A stretch of 36,362 bases of DNA from UBA5951 sp009936885. Its GTDB lineage: Bacteria > Pseudomonadota > Alphaproteobacteria > Puniceispirillales > Puniceispirillaceae. The position numbers and the translations under genes are program-made. Below are positions 25,447 to 32,287 of the stretch, one piece after another; positions within the stretch are counted from its first letter, which is position 1; each line of letters starts with the position of its first letter. The notes beneath the pieces are model-generated. The model was not told where the DNA came from and made no database searches. It saw only the letters and a list, made by a program, of their open reading frames with translations. The stretch covers positions 1-36,362 of the forward strand of contig CALKVA010000034.1 in NCBI GenBank assembly GCA_937996625.1, in the 5' to 3' direction.

Positions 25447-25956
25447 ATGTCTTCTTCGTTATTAATAACGGGTGGTGCCCGTTCTGGAAAGAGTAGTTTT
25501 GCTGAAAAACGTACTCTTAGCTATGGCACGCCTGTCATTTATATTGCAACAGCGCAGGCCTTTGATGAAGAAATGGAAAACCGAATTCAGCTCCATCAGC
25601 AAAGGAGAGGCGATGAATGGCGCACCATAAGTGAACCCTTGGCAATTGCAAATATACTAACGAGCCTAGATAGGCAAGGAGCCTGCCTTGTTGATTGCTT
25701 AACATTATGGCTGTCAAATCTCATCTTTGCAGAGGAAGATATATCCAAAGCAACCTCTTCACTGATTGAGGCGATTGCCACCCGCCGTGACCCCGTTATT
25801 TTGGTCACTAATGAAGTTGGGGGCGGGATTGTACCTGAAAATGCGCTGGCAAGACGCTTTCGTGATGAAGCAGGTCGTCTTAATCAAATCGTAGCTGAGG
25901 CTGTTGATGAAGTTTATACATGCATCTCTGGCATACCCCTAAAATTAAAGCCCTAA
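25447..25956 (+). CDS. cobP: Adenosylcobinamide kinase / adenosylcobinamide-phosphate guanylyltransferase
   Basis: CobP (CobU of Salmonella) phosphorylates adenosylcobinamide and then attaches GMP (EC 2.7.1.156, 2.7.7.62). The P-loop GGARSGKSS (about 9-17), TAQAFDEEMENRI, the guanylylated His50 in LHQQRRGDEWRT, and VTNEVGGGIVP are all present, with DCLTLWLSNL as Walker B-like strand. At 169 aa it is complete. It starts the plus-strand nucleotide-loop unit with cobU 21 bp downstream. Ribosome-site sequence is weak. Confidence 0.96.
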   Translation: MSSSLLITGGARSGKSSFAEKRTLSYGTPVIYIATAQAFDEEMENRIQLHQQRRGDEWRTISEPLAIANILTSLDRQGACLVDCLTLWLSNLIFAEEDISKATSSLIEAIATRRDPVILVTNEVGGGIVPENALARRFRDEAGRLNQIVAEAVDEVYTCISGIPLKLKP

Positions 25957-25977
25957 TGACCTTTAGAGAACATAAAA

Positions 25978-26985
25978 ATGGAAATAATCTCAAGCCTTGA
26001 AATGGTCACTGATTTCATTAGCGCACTGCCAGAGAAAAATAAACGGGTTGAAGCTGCTGCAAGAGCTTATCAAGATAGCTTAACAAAGCCGCCAGGCTCA
26101 CTTGGCAGGTTAGAGAAATTAGTGGTTTTTCTGGCAAGCTGGCAAGGTAATGAGAAACCCGTTCTGGATAAGGCGCAGGCTATTATTTTTGCGGGTAATC
26201 ACGGGATTTGCAAGCAAGGGGTAAATCCATTTCCGCAGGAAGTAACCCATCTTATGGTTGCTAATTTTGAAGCAGGAGGCGCTGCAATGAACCAGCTATG
26301 CGCCCTAAGCGGCGCTGAGTTATGCGTAAAGCCGTTATCGTTAGATATTCCAACGCAGGATTTCACGCAAGCAGAAGCGATGAGCATGGCAGAATTACTT
26401 GAAGCGATGTCAATTGGCGCAAAGGCAGTTGACACAGATGCAAATATTCTTCTTCTCGGTGAAATGGGAATTGGTAATTCAACAATTTCATCTGCCCTTG
26501 CCGCCAGTATTTTTGGCGGGAGCGTTTCTGATTGGGTGGGCGCTGGGACTGGCTCTGATGAAACCGGAATTGCGCATAAAATTAATGTGATTAAAGTGGG
26601 GCTTGAAAAACATGGTAGGCGTTCTGACTTATCAGCTCTACTTGCTTTTGGTGGAAGGGAGCAGGCCGCAATTTGTGGGGCGATACTAGCAGCAAGAGCG
26701 GCATCTATTCCTGTATTACTAGATGGTTTTATATGCACTGCTGCCGCAGCACCTTTATATGCGCTATCCCCTGAATTGTTAGATCATTGTCTTGTCGGGC
26801 ATAAATCTGCAGAACCTGGCCATCAAAAGTTGCTAAATGCCATGAATAAAACGCCTATACTTGATCTTGATATGCGGCTTGGTGAGGGCACTGGTGCTGC
26901 CCTTGCACTGTGTATTTTGCGTGGTGCAGTGGCCTGTCATAACCAGATGGCAACTTTTTCGTCTGCAGGGATTAGTAATTCATGA
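25978..26985 (+). CDS. cobU: Nicotinate-nucleotide:dimethylbenzimidazole phosphoribosyltransferase
   Basis: CobU (CobT of Salmonella) activates the lower base DMB to alpha-ribazole phosphate (EC 2.4.2.21). Seen: KPPGSLGRLEKLVVFLASWQ, FAGNHGICKQGVNPFPQEVT, LLGEMGIGNSTISSALAA, DWVGAGTGSD, and the catalytic-base region RLGEGTGAALAL with Glu303. At 335 aa it is full length. The name must not be confused with the cobaltochelatase subunit cobT, which is absent here. Its stop overlaps the cobV start (ATGA). Confidence 0.96.
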   Translation: MEIISSLEMVTDFISALPEKNKRVEAAARAYQDSLTKPPGSLGRLEKLVVFLASWQGNEKPVLDKAQAIIFAGNHGICKQGVNPFPQEVTHLMVANFEAGGAAMNQLCALSGAELCVKPLSLDIPTQDFTQAEAMSMAELLEAMSIGAKAVDTDANILLLGEMGIGNSTISSALAASIFGGSVSDWVGAGTGSDETGIAHKINVIKVGLEKHGRRSDLSALLAFGGREQAAICGAILAARAASIPVLLDGFICTAAAAPLYALSPELLDHCLVGHKSAEPGHQKLLNAMNKTPILDLDMRLGEGTGAALALCILRGAVACHNQMATFSSAGISNS

Positions 26986-27758
26986 ATTGGATTGGCATAC
27001 GCTTAGCAGAGTTGCAATTGGCCTTTATGTTGCTGACGCGCCTGCCTGCTGGCAAACTTACATCTCATCTGCCTGAATTAGCGCACGCCAGATGGGCGTT
27101 TCCAATAGTGGGCTGTATTGTTGGAGGTATTATCGCGGCAAGTTACATCATCCTATCGTTATTACTGTTACCTTCTTTTGCGGCGGCTATTCTTGCAATT
27201 ACAGCAGGCCTGTTCTCTACAGGCGCTATGCACGAAGATGGTCTTGCCGATTGTGCCGATGGATTTGGTGGGGGTCAAAATAGGGAAAAAAAATTAGCGA
27301 TTATGCGCGACAGTGCCATTGGCAGTTATGGCACGCTCTCATTAATTATTATTATGGGATTGCGCATTTTACTATTATCCATGCTTCCTGCAAAGCTGGA
27401 GATTGTGACACCTATAATCATTTGTGCTGTTATTAGCCGATATGCGATGGTTGGATATTTGTGCCTTTTGCCAGCAGCAAGGCAAGACGGGCTTGGAAAT
27501 CAAGCTTCGGGCAATCAAGCTTCAGGCGATAATATCTCTGCTCTGCTTTTGGCAGGTCTCATTGCATTACCTGCATTTGTGTTAGGTGCTTTTGGATTAA
27601 TTTACGTTATAATTACAATAGTGATTGTGGCCTTGATTTGGGGTGTGATTGCAAAATATCAGCTGGGTGGGCAAACCGGCGATGTTTGTGGTGCAGGTCA
27701 AATAATATGTGAGACATCAGGCTGGTTAATAATAGCCGCAATTTATGGCGGTTTATGA
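26982..27758 (+). CDS. cobV: Adenosylcobinamide-GDP ribazoletransferase (cobalamin synthase)
   Basis: CobV (CobS of Salmonella) is the membrane enzyme that joins adenosylcobinamide-GDP with alpha-ribazole or its phosphate (EC 2.7.8.26). The motif HEDGLADCADGFGGG with its acidic residues is the catalytic signature; LAFMLLTRLP at the N-terminus and the GQTGDVCGAGQ block are typical. Five or more hydrophobic helices are visible. Odd: a 15-bp tandem duplication (27495-27524) inserts GNQASGNQAS in a loop of about residue 172-181. It overlaps cobU and the DUF1636 gene by ATGA on both sides. Confidence 0.95.
   Translation: MNWIGIRLAELQLAFMLLTRLPAGKLTSHLPELAHARWAFPIVGCIVGGIIAASYIILSLLLLPSFAAAILAITAGLFSTGAMHEDGLADCADGFGGGQNREKKLAIMRDSAIGSYGTLSLIIIMGLRILLLSMLPAKLEIVTPIIICAVISRYAMVGYLCLLPAARQDGLGNQASGNQASGDNISALLLAGLIALPAFVLGAFGLIYVIITIVIVALIWGVIAKYQLGGQTGDVCGAGQIICETSGWLIIAAIYGGL
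27495..27524 (+). repeat. 15-bp tandem duplication inside cobV
   Basis: Two adjacent 15-bp units, GGAAATCAAGCTTCG and GGCAATCAAGCTTCA, differ at two positions and encode GNQAS twice in frame. The duplication lies between hydrophobic segments, probably in a loop, and is likely tolerated. Confidence 0.85.
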
Positions 27759-28105
27759 TGTCTCTTTATCTTCAAATCTGTCAATCCTGCTTGCCAGTTG
27801 AGGATAAAACCTTACCAGATGATGCCGCATGTATGAATTTGCAAATAGCATTGCAAAATGCGGGGTTAGAGGCGCGTATCGTAAGTGCACCCTGTCTTGG
27901 GGTGTGTTCAGCCCCAACTAGCTTAACCCTACAATCAGAAAAACGACCTTTGTATATTTTTAAAGATATAGACCTCAAACGAGATCAAGCAGATATTATT
28001 GCAACATGCAGGTCATATTTAGATTCTAATAATGGATGGATTGAAGATGCAAGAGAATGTGGCAGGTTACGACATTTATTGCACGCAAAAATTCCAGCTA
28101 TCTAG
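27755..28105 (+). CDS. DUF1636 metal-binding protein
   Basis: A 116-aa protein with Cys9-x-x-Cys12 near the start and Cys47-x-x-x-Cys51 (PCLGVC), the four-cysteine arrangement of thioredoxin-like 2Fe-2S/metal proteins grouped as DUF1636. Members are commonly found beside cobalamin and CbtAB cobalt genes, so a role in cobalt handling or redox is likely but not shown. ATG 27755 overlaps the cobV stop, placing it in the same transcript. Its stop shares CTAG with the convergent gene on the other strand. Confidence 0.8.
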   Translation: MMSLYLQICQSCLPVEDKTLPDDAACMNLQIALQNAGLEARIVSAPCLGVCSAPTSLTLQSEKRPLYIFKDIDLKRDQADIIATCRSYLDSNNGWIEDARECGRLRHLLHAKIPAI

Positions 28106-28632
28106 TGCTCATTTTCCAAAGCAATAATAGATGAGATAAGTGCATTATTAACAAAGAATGGACGGTGATCATTACTATTTAATGTTATTTCAAGGCTTTT
28201 TGCGTCCTTTGGAATCTCGCTAATATGAAACCAGTTTCCATAGAGGCGTGCGATTTTTTGTCCGTCTATATATAAATGTGCATGCCCCATTCCGTCTTTA
28301 TGTTCAAGCCCTGATAACTCAGGAGCAAATGTAAAATTACGTGTTTCAAGATTTAAATTAAATCCAGAAACAGGGTCCTCCTCGAGTTTTGCTGTGATAG
28401 TTGGCACGGCTATGTTTTTGGCTATATGAATTGGAGAATCATGCATTTTTTCATGATTGCTTGAGTGGGTGGGAAAATTAGTCAACTTAGAATGTGATTC
28501 AGGAGTGCTTTCGGGGTGTTTATGGCCATCAAATGTAACGTTATTTCCAGCAGCAATCATAAAACCTATTAAACCGCTAAATAAGGCACCTATGGCGCAT
28601 AGCCCTAAAAATCGAAGGTCAATTTTTCTCAT
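28102..28632 (-). CDS. Membrane-anchored His-rich periplasmic protein next to cbtA
   Basis: Residues about 5-28 form one hydrophobic anchor (FLGLCAIGALFSGLIGFMIAAG). A His-rich linker follows (several H in DGHKHPESTPESHS and THSSNHEKMHD), then a C-terminal domain with GMGHAHLYIDGQKIARLYG and WFHI. Similar small proteins with a GxGHAHLYxDG block occur with CbtAB in alphaproteobacteria; the role, perhaps periplasmic cobalt capture, is inference. ATG 28632 has AAGG about ten bases upstream; an alternative TTG at 28680 would overlap the cbtA stop as TTGA and add 16 residues. It is the last gene of the cbt unit and converges on DUF1636. Confidence 0.65.
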   Translation of the reverse strand: MRKIDLRFLGLCAIGALFSGLIGFMIAAGNNVTFDGHKHPESTPESHSKLTNFPTHSSNHEKMHDSPIHIAKNIAVPTITAKLEEDPVSGFNLNLETRNFTFAPELSGLEHKDGMGHAHLYIDGQKIARLYGNWFHISEIPKDAKSLEITLNSNDHRPFFVNNALISSIIALENEH

Positions 28633-28676
28633 GAGTAATAGGCCTTGCTTAAGATTAACGAAGTCGCACTCGTGTT

Positions 28677-29366
28677 TCAACGAGTAGCACGTACTGTTTC
28701 TTTTTGAAGAAAAAAGGCAGATAACCCCCCAAGCATGGCCCAGGAAATAAAACCGATGCCAAGCGCACGGCTTGCAAAAAGCGCGCCGATTTCAGTAGGC
28801 GCTGGGCCAGTGAAGATATCTGGTTCTGGTGCGCCAATAATATGCGGCGCTAAGATTAAAGCGGCACCGATTATAAAACGCGAACCCTTTTCAGTAAAAG
28901 CAATTATCCATAATCCGCCAGCTGTAAGTAGGGTTGTTGCAAACCACCAAATTTGACGCGACTGAAGTTCTGCTGCTGCTACTCCTGGCACCTCTGGAGG
29001 CAATGAAATTGCAGGTGCAAGATGCACTACGAAAAAACCAGAAACACCCCATATGATGCCTTGATGAAACGTAATGGTTGTTTCTGATTTCTGCTCTCGA
29101 AGCATCATGGCAGCAATTAGAATGAGTGCATAGCCTGTATAAATAAGTATGCTAAATAATAAAGAAAGCCCATCACGTATAGGCTGTATATACTCTAAAT
29201 CAGGGTGCGCGCTATTTATAGAACCATCAAAATGGCTCAAAATTCCAGCTTCATATAATTCAGAGTGTAGAAGTATAGGTTGTACAAAATACCATTGAAG
29301 AGCCCCCGCGATTATTCCGCCAATAGCGCCAGCAAATAAACCACTCACTATTATTCGTGAAAACAT
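28677..29366 (-). CDS. cbtA: Cobalt transporter subunit CbtA
   Basis: CbtA is a polytopic inner-membrane protein believed to import Co2+ for B12 synthesis together with CbtB. It shows about five hydrophobic helices, the N-terminal GLFAGAIGGIIAGALQW, the periplasmic-side HLAPAISLPPEVPGVAAAEL block and IGAPEPDIFTGPAP, all typical of CbtA. At 229 aa it is complete. Its start lies 57 bp after cbtB on the same strand. Confidence 0.93.
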   Translation of the reverse strand: MFSRIIVSGLFAGAIGGIIAGALQWYFVQPILLHSELYEAGILSHFDGSINSAHPDLEYIQPIRDGLSLLFSILIYTGYALILIAAMMLREQKSETTITFHQGIIWGVSGFFVVHLAPAISLPPEVPGVAAAELQSRQIWWFATTLLTAGGLWIIAFTEKGSRFIIGAALILAPHIIGAPEPDIFTGPAPTEIGALFASRALGIGFISWAMLGGLSAFFLQKETVRATR

Positions 29367-29423
29367 AATGCGTTACTCTTTTTTTAAGCTCTTTTATGGG
29401 TCTCTTGTTTTTGAGCCGCTTGC

Positions 29424-29594
29424 TTAGTGGCAAGGAAATCCAGTTGCATGTCGGACATCGTGAGCAGCTTCATGCAGCATTTGGGATTGTGCGTGACCTG
29501 CAATATAAATTATTATAAGCCCAAGAACAGCTGCAAAGGCAATCGACAGAAGCTGAGATTTAGATTGGCTGACTGATTGAACAATGGCTGTCAT
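29424..29594 (-). CDS. cbtB: Cobalt transporter subunit CbtB (56 aa)
   Basis: The frame from ATG 29594 to TAA 29424-29426 encodes a 56-aa protein with one membrane helix (LLSIAFAAVLGLIIIYIAG) and a C-terminal His cluster (HEAAHDVRHATGFPCH), the hallmark of CbtB. An AAGGG ribosome site stands six bases before the ATG. It immediately precedes cbtA, as expected. CbtB is thought to bind cobalt on the outside and pass it to CbtA. Confidence 0.92.
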   Translation of the reverse strand: MTAIVQSVSQSKSQLLSIAFAAVLGLIIIYIAGHAQSQMLHEAAHDVRHATGFPCH

Positions 29595-29887
29595 ATTAAA
29601 CCCTTCTATTATTGTTAAGCGCGAAAATTAATAGGTTAGATAGTAGCGTTAATTTGCATTGGAAAACAACAATAAATAGTAGTCAAATAAATTATATTTT
29701 TAAAACTTCTATGGTGTTCAACTCAAAACATATATTTTTTGGGCATTTAGCTTCATTATCTTTGTGTTAACTATTAATGAATTAGCAATTAGTACTGAAA
29801 AGGTTTAAAAATTCAGCTTTGAGGAAAAATTATTTTCAAAGGTGAGTAGGGCGGGGGTTTGCATCAGAATTAAAAGCCTGTTTTTAT
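29595..29887. promoter_or_regulatory. Region upstream of cbtB
   Basis: AT-rich, no gene. On the minus strand TTGAAC (29716-29721) and a perfect TATAAT (29691-29696) could be a cbtBA promoter, though the 19-bp spacing is long. An inverted repeat CTTTGA/TCAAAG lies at about 29817-29841. No B12 box or other riboswitch element is visible, although CbtAB genes are often under cobalamin riboswitches. Confidence 0.3.
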
Positions 29888-29898
29888 TTACAGGGCTT
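29872..29898 (-). terminator. Terminator hairpin overlapping the stop of the DUF445 gene
   Basis: On the minus strand AAGCCCTGT and ACAGGCTT pair around AAATAAAA, followed by TTAATT. The gene's TAA stop lies in the loop, so the hairpin starts inside the coding region. One unpaired C and a short T-run weaken it. Confidence 0.45.
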
Positions 29899-30571
29899 GC
29901 GATGCGGATATAGCAAGGCCAATAACACCACCAAACAAACCGCCCCAGACAACAAGCCAGCCAAGATGCGATTTTATAATATCCTGAATAATAGTTTTTA
30001 CCTGTTCTGGCGTTAATTCTTGCAAGCGGTTATCTAATATTGTTTCTATCTGCTCACTGAAATCATCCAGATTTGATGCGGATAAATTACCATCCGGTGC
30101 TTCTATTATTTGCTGAGTAATTTCGGATAGTTTTTCAATTACGGGCGCTTTTAAAGGTTCTAATGCTTTTTTGCCGCCAAACATACCAAGCATACTACCT
30201 AGCTGAGAGCTAATAATAGCATCTGTTAATTTCTCAAAAATTTGTTCATAATCAATTTTTGACTGGATAGATGCTTTTGATTTATCTTGAGTTTGCTGCA
30301 GAAAATAGGCGATATTATCCTCGTTAAAAAACTCATCCATCACCAGCTTTTTAATACCCTGCTTAAATTCTTCAAATCTGTTTGGAATAATGCCAGAGCC
30401 ATATATGAGCGGTATTTTTTCAAACAGCATATGAATAGCAATCCAGTTAGTGACCCCACCAGAAAGCGCAAATAACCCTGTCATCATTAAGATTTCATTA
30501 GACCCACGATTAAAATAACCAATAATAGATAGAGCAAGCGCAATAATAGTGGTCATAGCTGATTTATTCAT
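29888..30571 (-). CDS. DUF445 family membrane protein
   Basis: A hydrophobic helix pair at the N-terminus (MTTIIALALSIIGYF, LFALSGGVTNWIAIHMLFE) and one at the C-terminus (WLVVWGGLFGGVIGLAI) flank a helical, charged middle. The GGVTNWIAIHMLFEK motif and IPLIYGSGIIPNRFEEFK are typical of DUF445/YheB-like proteins, whose function is unsettled (membrane integrity or sporulation-related in some bacteria). The start ATG 30571 has a strong AAGGAG. It has no same-strand neighbour and does not seem part of the cob cluster. Confidence 0.85.
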   Translation of the reverse strand: MNKSAMTTIIALALSIIGYFNRGSNEILMMTGLFALSGGVTNWIAIHMLFEKIPLIYGSGIIPNRFEEFKQGIKKLVMDEFFNEDNIAYFLQQTQDKSKASIQSKIDYEQIFEKLTDAIISSQLGSMLGMFGGKKALEPLKAPVIEKLSEITQQIIEAPDGNLSASNLDDFSEQIETILDNRLQELTPEQVKTIIQDIIKSHLGWLVVWGGLFGGVIGLAISASQAL

Positions 30572-30849
30572 ACTCTTACTCCTTAAGTTAAATTGTTATG
30601 CCTGCAAAATACGGCCTTACTAAGTGACACGCATTTCTCACCATAATAAATGCATGATTTTTTCAAGCCTAATCTATAGATGAAAGAAATTATATGGTTA
30701 ATACTGCATCGTAGAAATTATTATATCTTGAAACAAAATCATCCCTAAATGAGATAAAAATTATTTCGGTTTACCGGTCTGTTTCGACCGCTATATTGAT
30801 ACGTAAGGAAAATATAGAAATTAAAATGAATAGAAGGGGCTGTGTCAAA
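30572..30849. other. Divergent intergenic region between DUF445 and hydrolase genes
   Basis: No gene is seen. The hairpin CGGTC/GACCG (30775-30790) next to ACCGGT could be an operator for the hydrolase gene. In-frame TTG 30796 and ATG 30826 lie upstream of the chosen hydrolase start but have poorly placed ribosome sites. Confidence 0.3.
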
Positions 30850-31659
30850 ATGACCAGAATCAATATTGGCACTATAACACTGAATTATGAAGAGCGCGGT
30901 GAGGGGCCAGCCTTTATTTTTATTCCAGGGCTTGTTGGGTTGCATGATGCTTGGTCTTTTCAGCTAGACCATTTCAGCAAGCACTATAGATGCATTACGT
31001 TCGACCATCGAGGAACTGGCCAAAGTGATAAGCCGGTGTTTGATGGCGCGTATTCAACACAAACCATCGCAGATGATGTGCTCAAATTAATGGATAAATT
31101 ACAGATTGAAAAAGCCCATATTGTGGGCACGTCAACCGGTGGGTGCATCCTACAGAATATCGCACTTGATCATCCAAGCAGGGTGCGTGCATGCATATTT
31201 AATAATACGTGGGTAACTGCAGATGAATTTATCACAAGGGTAGCCTTAACCAGGAAGCGCATCGCATTATCATATGGCGCAGAAGAATATGTAAAAGTAT
31301 CTTCTATGTTTACATCAGGCGCTAACCAGTTTCGCCATAATCTGGATGCGGTTATGGCACTAGAAAAAAAAGCTCTTGAAAGCGTCGGTTCTGTTGAAAT
31401 TCTTACCGCAAGGCTGGATATGATGTTAGCGCATAACAGGCAAGAAGAGATACATAAAATTAACAAGCCTTCTTTTATTGTTGGAACTGTAGATGATGCA
31501 ACGATTCCCTATTATTTTGCTGAGGATTTGCATGCTGCGATCCCAGGCTCTGAGATGCAACTATTTGAAGATGGGGGACATTATTCCTACAGACGACATC
31601 CAAAAAGATGGAATGAGACGATTGAGAAGTTTTTATCATCTGCTGAATTAAAACTATGA
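30850..31659 (+). CDS. Alpha/beta-fold hydrolase, RutD-like
   Basis: The sequence has the alpha/beta hydrolase core: oxyanion region IPGLVGLHDAW, the FDHRGTGQSDKP block, the nucleophile elbow GTSTGG (Ser at the centre), an acid region TVDDATIPYYF and the catalytic His in DGGHYSYRRHP. The pattern ARLDMMLAHNRQEEI resembles RutD and related small hydrolases, but no rut operon is present, so the substrate is open. ATG 30850 has AAGGGG ten bases upstream and starts where the family starts (beta-strand INIGTITLNYEERG). The DUF1330 gene follows after 42 bp on the same strand and is probably co-transcribed. Confidence 0.85.
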   Translation: MTRINIGTITLNYEERGEGPAFIFIPGLVGLHDAWSFQLDHFSKHYRCITFDHRGTGQSDKPVFDGAYSTQTIADDVLKLMDKLQIEKAHIVGTSTGGCILQNIALDHPSRVRACIFNNTWVTADEFITRVALTRKRIALSYGAEEYVKVSSMFTSGANQFRHNLDAVMALEKKALESVGSVEILTARLDMMLAHNRQEEIHKINKPSFIVGTVDDATIPYYFAEDLHAAIPGSEMQLFEDGGHYSYRRHPKRWNETIEKFLSSAELKL

Positions 31660-31701
31660 TTTAGCTGATTTCAAAGACAGTTCGCAAAAGGAGATATTTA
31701 A

Positions 31702-31998
31702 ATGCCAAAAGCATATTGGGTAGCGGCATACCGCGAAATACATGATGCAGAAATGTTAGCGGCTTATTTAGAGCTTGCAACCCCTGCAATCAAAGCAGCA
31801 GGCGGAAAATTTATTGCAAGAGGCCCTGCTGCAAAAACATATGAGCAAGGTCTTCTTCAGCGAACAACGATTATCGAATTTGACTCTCTGCAAACGGCAA
31901 TAGATATGCATGATGGCCCTCAGTATCAAGAAGCGTTGCAGAAACTAGGTAATGGCGTTAACCGTGATTTGCGACTTGTTGAAGGAGTTGATGAGTAG
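31702..31998 (+). CDS. DUF1330 family protein
   Basis: This 98-aa protein has the ferredoxin-like pattern of DUF1330: KAYWVAAYREI at the start, AGGKFIARG in the middle, IIEFDSLQTAIDMHDGPQYQEAL near the end. Function of the family is unknown; members often sit beside small metabolic enzymes. A perfect AAGGAGA precedes ATG 31702. The close upstream hydrolase suggests a two-gene unit acting on the same small compound, which is inference. Confidence 0.88.
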   Translation: MPKAYWVAAYREIHDAEMLAAYLELATPAIKAAGGKFIARGPAAKTYEQGLLQRTTIIEFDSLQTAIDMHDGPQYQEALQKLGNGVNRDLRLVEGVDE

Positions 31999-32178
31999 TC
32001 GTGATTGCATTTTTATCATTAAAATGAAGTGAGGCTAAAAACTATTGCCGATCACTTTAGGATGGTTTTTGTTTTTGATTGCTAAGCTATAGAGTTGCAA
32101 ACTATTTGTTGAATAAATGCCTAGGTTTAATATAACTACAACTTTGCATGTACATATTTTTGAGCAGGGGTTGAATCT

Positions 32179-32209
32179 TTAATCGAGGTCGAAAAAAATT
32201 AATCGAGGT
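32179..32209 (+). repeat. Direct repeat TTAATCGAGGT, 20-bp period, operator candidate
   Basis: The 11-mer TTAATCGAGGT occurs at 32179-32189 and 32199-32209. The 20-bp period is about two helical turns, placing both on the same DNA face, and the pair lies just upstream of a TTGACA hexamer. This looks like binding sites for an activator; the protein is unknown. Confidence 0.5.
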
Positions 32210-32226
32210 ACAAGAACTGCTTTTAT

Positions 32227-32254
32227 TTGACACCTTTTATCAAATAATTAATGA
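32227..32254 (+). promoter_or_regulatory. Candidate promoter of the DUF1538 operon
   Basis: A consensus -35 TTGACA (32227-32232) is followed 16 bp later by TAATGA (32249-32254), a poor -10. Transcription would begin about 25 bases before the ATG at 32288. The perfect -35 with weak -10 fits activator-dependent control. Confidence 0.35.
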
Positions 32255-32287
32255 TTAAATCAGAATAATTATCAATAGGAATAATTA

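Larger units (their letters stand above)
31999..32287. promoter_or_regulatory. Control region of the DUF1538-PII operon, with upstream terminator-like hairpin
   Basis: A weak hairpin AAGTGA (32027-32032)/TCACTT (32052-32057) followed by a T-rich run may end the DUF1330 transcript. The rest is AT-rich and holds a direct repeat and a likely promoter for the DUF1538 gene (listed separately). No gene is seen. Confidence 0.4.

Noticed and set aside
26199..26738. 179-aa minus-strand ORF
   Set aside because: Antisense shadow inside cobU, which has all family motifs.
29595..29887. Cobalamin riboswitch before cbtB
   Set aside because: No B12 box or matching helices found by eye on either strand.
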